The position numbers and the translations under genes are program-made. The notes below the pieces were generated by a model that was not told the origin of the DNA, searched no databases, and worked only from the letters and a program-made list of their open reading frames with translations. Shown in pieces: positions 31,761 through 34,452 of a stretch of DNA of 34,452 bases; the first letter of the stretch is position 1; each line of letters begins with the position of its first letter. Origin of the DNA: an uncultured Bacilli bacterium. GTDB taxonomy: Bacteria; Bacillota_I; Bacilli_A; RF39; UBA660. The stretch is taken from positions 1-34,452 of the forward strand of contig CAKPMB010000017.1 in assembly GCA_934167885.1 (NCBI GenBank). Direction: 5' to 3'.

Positions 31761-31786
31761 TTAATTGTTGCAAAAGCAACAATTAA
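31761..31786. terminator. Strong hairpin after gltX
   Basis: Perfect 11-bp inverted repeat TTAATTGTTGC / GCAACAATTAA with a 4-nt AAAA loop, ten bases after the gltX stop (minus strand). It lacks a clean T-run (AAATAAATT follows), so it may be an inefficient terminator or a processing/stability hairpin between gltX and nrdD. Confidence 0.55.
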
Positions 31787-31796
31787 GAAAAAAGAA

Positions 31797-33446
31797 TTAA
31801 AATCTTAAAAGACGTTTTTTAATTCTTTCTGGGCCTAATAATTTTAATATTTCATATAAATCTGGTGTCATAGAACGTGATGTTACCATAACCCTAATTA
31901 CAGTTGAAATATCAGCAACTGATCCCTTATAATTTTCAGGATTTTTACGATAATCTTTCATATTAGCAGCATAGCCAAGTTTTTCAGTTAACATTTTAAC
32001 TTTATTAAACCAAGTTTCCTTATCATCATTTTGATCATAATAATTATCAAAATATTCCATAACAATTTTAGTAATTTCATCTCTATCAGTTATTTTTTGC
32101 CATTCATAGGAAGTTGGATTAAACAACTCATCATACATATACCATATATGACTCTTTATATCACTATAAGATGAATAATCTTTTCTAGGCTTTTCTTGAT
32201 AACGCTCAATACTAAAAATATCTTTCGTATATTTATCGTATTTTTTCATTAAATCATATAATTCTTTGTCAAATTCCAATGCCCATTTTAAAGCTTCATT
32301 ATATAAATCTTCACTTGTCATTTTACTAATATAATTTTTAGAAATATTAAATAGTTTCTCAATATCAAACAAACTACCACTTACACTTATTTTATCAAAG
32401 CTAAGTTTAAAATTACGGTAATCTTCATTTGGATGTTCATCCATCCATGCTTCAAAATTAGAATTAGCAATAGTCATTAAATAAATTTTAACTGCTTCTA
32501 TTGGTACACCTTTTTCATGATAGAAGGAAACACTCGCTTCAGGATCTTTTCTTTTTGATAATTTACGACGTGTGCCATCTTCATCTATTTTCATAACAAG
32601 ACCAAGATGTGCATATTTTGGTAATTCAAAGCCTAACACCTTGAATAATTGTTCATGAACTGGATAAGATGATACCCATTCCTCACCTCGCATAACGTGA
32701 GTTGTATGCATTAAGTGATCATCAACAGCATGCGCAAAATGATAAGTTGGTAATGAATCATTTGATTTTAGAATAACAATATCTTGATCATTTTCCGGAA
32801 ATTCAATATCACCACGAATTTCATCATGCAATACAACTTTATTATTGAAGTCACCTGGTGACTTTAGGCGAATAACATATTTATCACCTTTAGCAAGATG
32901 ATTTTTCACTTCTTCCATCGTTAAATTGCGGCATCGTGCATAACTACCATAATAACCAATACGTTCCTTATTTAATTCTTGAAGCGTTCTCGTTTCATCA
33001 AGCATTTCATGTGAGCAAAAGCAAGGATAAGCAAGACCTTTGCTAACTAAGTCTTTAATATAAGTTTGGTATATTTCTTTACGCATACTTTGAATATATG
33101 GTCCGTAATTTCCTTTTGATTCATTTTCATTTAACATTCCTTCATCCGGAACAATGCCAAAGTTAGCAAGGTCTCTTACAATACCTGATATACCATTTTC
33201 AACACTTCGCTCTTGGTCAGTATCTTCAATACGTAAAAAGAACACCCCATTAGAATCATGGGCAAAACGATAATTTTCAAAAGCTGATAACAAACTTCCC
33301 ATATGAACAAAGCCCGTAGGACTTGGAGCAAAGCGTGTTACCTTAGCTCCTTCCGGTAAATTTCTCTTTGGATACTTCTTTTCAATTTCTTCAACAGTTG
33401 TTGTAATGTTTGGAAACAATAATTCTGCTAATTCTTTATAATTCAT
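31797..33446 (-). CDS. gltX: Glutamyl-tRNA synthetase
   Basis: Class I aminoacyl-tRNA synthetase charging tRNA-Glu. The HIGH-type motif is in RFAPSPTGFVHMGSLLSA, with FLRIEDTDQERSV, RLKSPGDFNNKVVLHDEIRGD, the tRNA-contact LPTYHFAHAVDDHLM, VMRGEEWVSSYPVHEQL and the KMSKS-type loop KLSKRKDPEASV. The C-terminal anticodon-binding part is present and ends in LLRF. Length 549 is slightly long for the family because of a C-terminal extension, as in some Bacilli and Clostridia. The ATG at 33446 follows AAAGGAGGAGATTTT. Expression should be set by the T-box leader directly upstream. Confidence 0.97.
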   Translation of the reverse strand: MNYKELAELLFPNITTTVEEIEKKYPKRNLPEGAKVTRFAPSPTGFVHMGSLLSAFENYRFAHDSNGVFFLRIEDTDQERSVENGISGIVRDLANFGIVPDEGMLNENESKGNYGPYIQSMRKEIYQTYIKDLVSKGLAYPCFCSHEMLDETRTLQELNKERIGYYGSYARCRNLTMEEVKNHLAKGDKYVIRLKSPGDFNNKVVLHDEIRGDIEFPENDQDIVILKSNDSLPTYHFAHAVDDHLMHTTHVMRGEEWVSSYPVHEQLFKVLGFELPKYAHLGLVMKIDEDGTRRKLSKRKDPEASVSFYHEKGVPIEAVKIYLMTIANSNFEAWMDEHPNEDYRNFKLSFDKISVSGSLFDIEKLFNISKNYISKMTSEDLYNEALKWALEFDKELYDLMKKYDKYTKDIFSIERYQEKPRKDYSSYSDIKSHIWYMYDELFNPTSYEWQKITDRDEITKIVMEYFDNYYDQNDDKETWFNKVKMLTEKLGYAANMKDYRKNPENYKGSVADISTVIRVMVTSRSMTPDLYEILKLLGPERIKKRLLRF

Positions 33447-33467
33447 AAAATCTCCTCCTTTAAATAA

Positions 33468-33655
33468 AAAAGACCAACTTCCTCCATAAGGACGAAATCA
33501 GTCGTGGTACCACCTTAATTTTTTTCTTAATGTTTAGCGCAACATGCGTATAACTCCAAAGTTTCTTCAAATAACCATTACATGATTTCACACCATACAA
33601 TCACTCTCTTAAGTAACTATTATTCTACTCTTCTTCTTCCTCGTTTCACATAAAT
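33468..33655 (-). promoter_or_regulatory. T-box riboswitch of gltX (tRNA-Glu sensing)
   Basis: The T-box core AAGGTGGTACCACGA (minus strand, about 33518-33502) is unmistakable; UGGU(A)CC pairs with the acceptor end of uncharged tRNA. Downstream are the antiterminator partner bases TTTCGTCCTTATGG and a terminator in which GACTGATTT...TCC pairs with GGA...AAGTTGGTC before TTTTTT. Upstream, GAGTAGAATAATAG and TTATTTGAAGAAAC form Stem I with the AGUA-type bulge. The candidate specifier is one of two adjacent GAA triplets (33568-33563), which fits glutamate. When tRNA-Glu is uncharged, transcription reads through into gltX. Confidence 0.9.
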
Positions 33656-33656
33656 T

Positions 33657-33685
33657 ATAATAGACTAACTTTTAACTAAAGTCAA
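33657..33685 (-). promoter_or_regulatory. gltX promoter
   Basis: TTGACT (33685-33680), 17-nt spacer, TATTAT (33662-33657), extended by a following AAT. It is the best sigma-A-type match in this region and starts the T-box leader. Confidence 0.7.
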
Positions 33686-33724
33686 TATCAAGAACGTTAA
33701 ATATGAAAGATTTATGGACGTGTT

Positions 33725-33762
33725 AATTAAAACATTAAATGCTATTTAAATGTTTTTAATTA
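33725..33762. repeat. Long A/T inverted repeat between the surface gene and gltX
   Basis: AATTAAAACATTAAAT and ATTTAAATGTTTTTAATT pair with two single-base bulges across a short loop. It lies just after the stop of the 33766 gene, so it could end or stabilise that transcript, though no clear T-run follows. Confidence 0.4.
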
Positions 33763-33765
33763 TTA

Positions 33766-34452
33766 CTAATTTAAGGATAAAATATAGGGATTTTGGGCTG
33801 TGCCATCACCACTTGATATCAGAAGATTAGATCGCAGATTGATAACTGCACGCACGCCCAACCAGTTTGAGACGCCGTTCCAATGATTCAACATGCCGGC
33901 CGGGCTGACATTCCAGACGTAAGCGTCAGCATACGACGCATAGAAGCTAGAAGGCGTCATTGTCCAGAAGTATCCATTGGTCCGTAGGTAGTAATTCTCA
34001 TTCTTAGTATTATATTTACCACCGGCTAAAGCTACTTCATCGGCAGTTATTAAAGCAGTGGGATACGTTAGTTTAGCATTGCCACGGGATGATGTTGTGC
34101 TAAATTGGTCGCGCATATCACTAGAACATTTTAAAGTTGCTGTTTTATTAGTAATTTGATAAAGCCTTGTGTATGGCGAATAGAATGTATGTTGACTTAG
34201 CTTGTATCCTGAATTATACGTTTTATCTGTTATACTTCGGTCATTGCAGAATTTTGCATCAACTATATAATTTGTTAATAAATTACCATCTTCATCCGTT
34301 TTACCAACAATGTTTGTTGCATACCATTTATCTAGCTGTGTCTTAGCATTACTTGATACTTCATTTGTTCTTGTGCCATCCAAACTTGTGGATGAATATG
34401 AATAATACTGCACTTTCGCACTTGTTTCTGATACTAAACTATTTACTTTTAC
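33766..34452 (-). CDS. C-terminal part of a surface protein, candidate DGR target; 5' end outside window
   Basis: The frame is open to the window edge (VKVNSLVSETSAK at the cut). The last ~130 residues show a C-type-lectin or FGE-like layout: YYLRTNGYFWTMTPSSF, AYVWNVSPAGML, NWLGVRAVINLRSN and LLISSGDGTAQNPYIL. Variable proteins of DGRs end in this fold (FW-x-M-(S/T)-P, then variable residues, then GVR(P/A)V). The DNA for it is 54% G+C over 33841-33960 (65 of 120 bases, counted) against ~13% just outside (8 of 60 at 33721-33780), and adenine-poor on the coding strand. The upstream part has ordinary composition. Cys pairs (KFCND, LKCSSD) fit an extracellular protein. The fold is shared with the prepilin-like protein at 11859, so the missing N-terminus may be a prepilin leader. 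Confidence 0.7.
   Translation of the reverse strand, partial: VKVNSLVSETSAKVQYYSYSSTSLDGTRTNEVSSNAKTQLDKWYATNIVGKTDEDGNLLTNYIVDAKFCNDRSITDKTYNSGYKLSQHTFYSPYTRLYQITNKTATLKCSSDMRDQFSTTSSRGNAKLTYPTALITADEVALAGGKYNTKNENYYLRTNGYFWTMTPSSFYASYADAYVWNVSPAGMLNHWNGVSNWLGVRAVINLRSNLLISSGDGTAQNPYILSLN
33815..33995 (-). other. Candidate DGR variable region (G+C-rich, adenine-depleted)
   Basis: Coding-strand base count for 33841-33960: A 21, T 34, G+C 65. Many codons end in C or T with varied first two bases (AGC, TAT, GAC, TAC, GTC, GGC, CAT), as expected where template AAC/AAT codons have been changed at their adenines. The stretch runs from about FWTMTPSS to GVRAVINLRSN. Its end is G+C-rich and invariant-looking, where an IMH element would be expected. 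No template copy or reverse transcriptase is present in the window. Confidence 0.55.

Noticed and set aside
31707..31796. NrdR box upstream of nrdD
   Set aside because: No pair of the expected palindromic 16-mers was found.
1..34452. Mycoplasma-type code (TGA = Trp)
   Set aside because: TGA serves as a stop for nrdD, the YutD-like gene and micro-ORF A, and Trp is encoded by TGG.
33766..34452. The G+C-rich block as horizontally acquired DNA
   Set aside because: The shift is confined to ~150-180 bases inside one domain of an otherwise A/T-rich gene, and adenine is depleted more than thymine; this fits DGR mutagenesis better.
1..34452. A DGR template repeat or reverse transcriptase inside the window
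   Set aside because: No second G+C-rich copy of the variable region and no reverse-transcriptase motif was seen.

Overview
The window is low-GC Gram-positive DNA, about a quarter to 30% G+C by eye, with 20-odd genes in B. subtilis-like neighbourhoods (xerD-deoB, ylbF-rsmD). It has a wall and lipoteichoic-acid type surface apparatus (ddl, a MurF-type ligase, an LtaS-type sulfatase, a class B sortase) and the oxygen-sensitive ribonucleotide reductase pair nrdD/nrdG. TGA is a stop codon and Trp is TGG, so the code is standard. I infer an anaerobic, probably gut-associated, uncultured member of the Bacilli (RF39/Erysipelotrichia-like). The sequence alone does not fix the taxon.

Left end (1-2110): a sortase cut by the window edge, a tiny membrane peptide gene and an S51-type peptidase. 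Then comes a gene-poor 600 bp that looks like the wreck of a type II-A CRISPR locus. It holds two identical 36-nt repeats plus a degenerate terminal repeat, a leader ending in ATTTGAG, and what looks like the last ~30 codons of csn2. A second tiny membrane peptide gene, related to the first, lies between two of the repeats. No cas9, cas1 or cas2 is present.

2112-9622: deoB and xerD (minus strand), divergent rarA, a zinc-ribbon protein overlapping a Nudix hydrolase, an unknown 298-residue protein, a TIGR04086-type membrane protein, and a large membrane-anchored NlpC/P60 surface protein. 9758-11840: an OmpR-type two-component system, divergent from the NlpC/P60 gene. 11859-17072 (minus): alpha/beta hydrolase, membrane-anchored MurF-type ligase, ddl, YlbF-like protein, rsmD and a prepilin-like surface protein. 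17175-26049 (minus): glyA, a DUF421 protein, the LtaS-type enzyme, a coiled-coil protein, DUF1292, YutD-like, a DUF4015 glycosidase-like protein and a membrane-anchored surface protein.

26136-33446 (minus): a second Xer recombinase (xerC-like), a pseudogene with three in-frame TAA codons, DnaB-type replication initiation protein, nrdG, nrdD and gltX. gltX is preceded by a T-box riboswitch with its promoter. Right end (33766-34452): the C-terminal part of a surface protein whose last third is 54% G+C and adenine-poor on the coding strand. This fits the variable region of a diversity-generating retroelement (DGR); no reverse transcriptase or template repeat lies in the window.

Main themes are envelope building and surface display, replication/recombination housekeeping, and two traces of adaptive or diversifying systems: the CRISPR remnant and the candidate DGR target.
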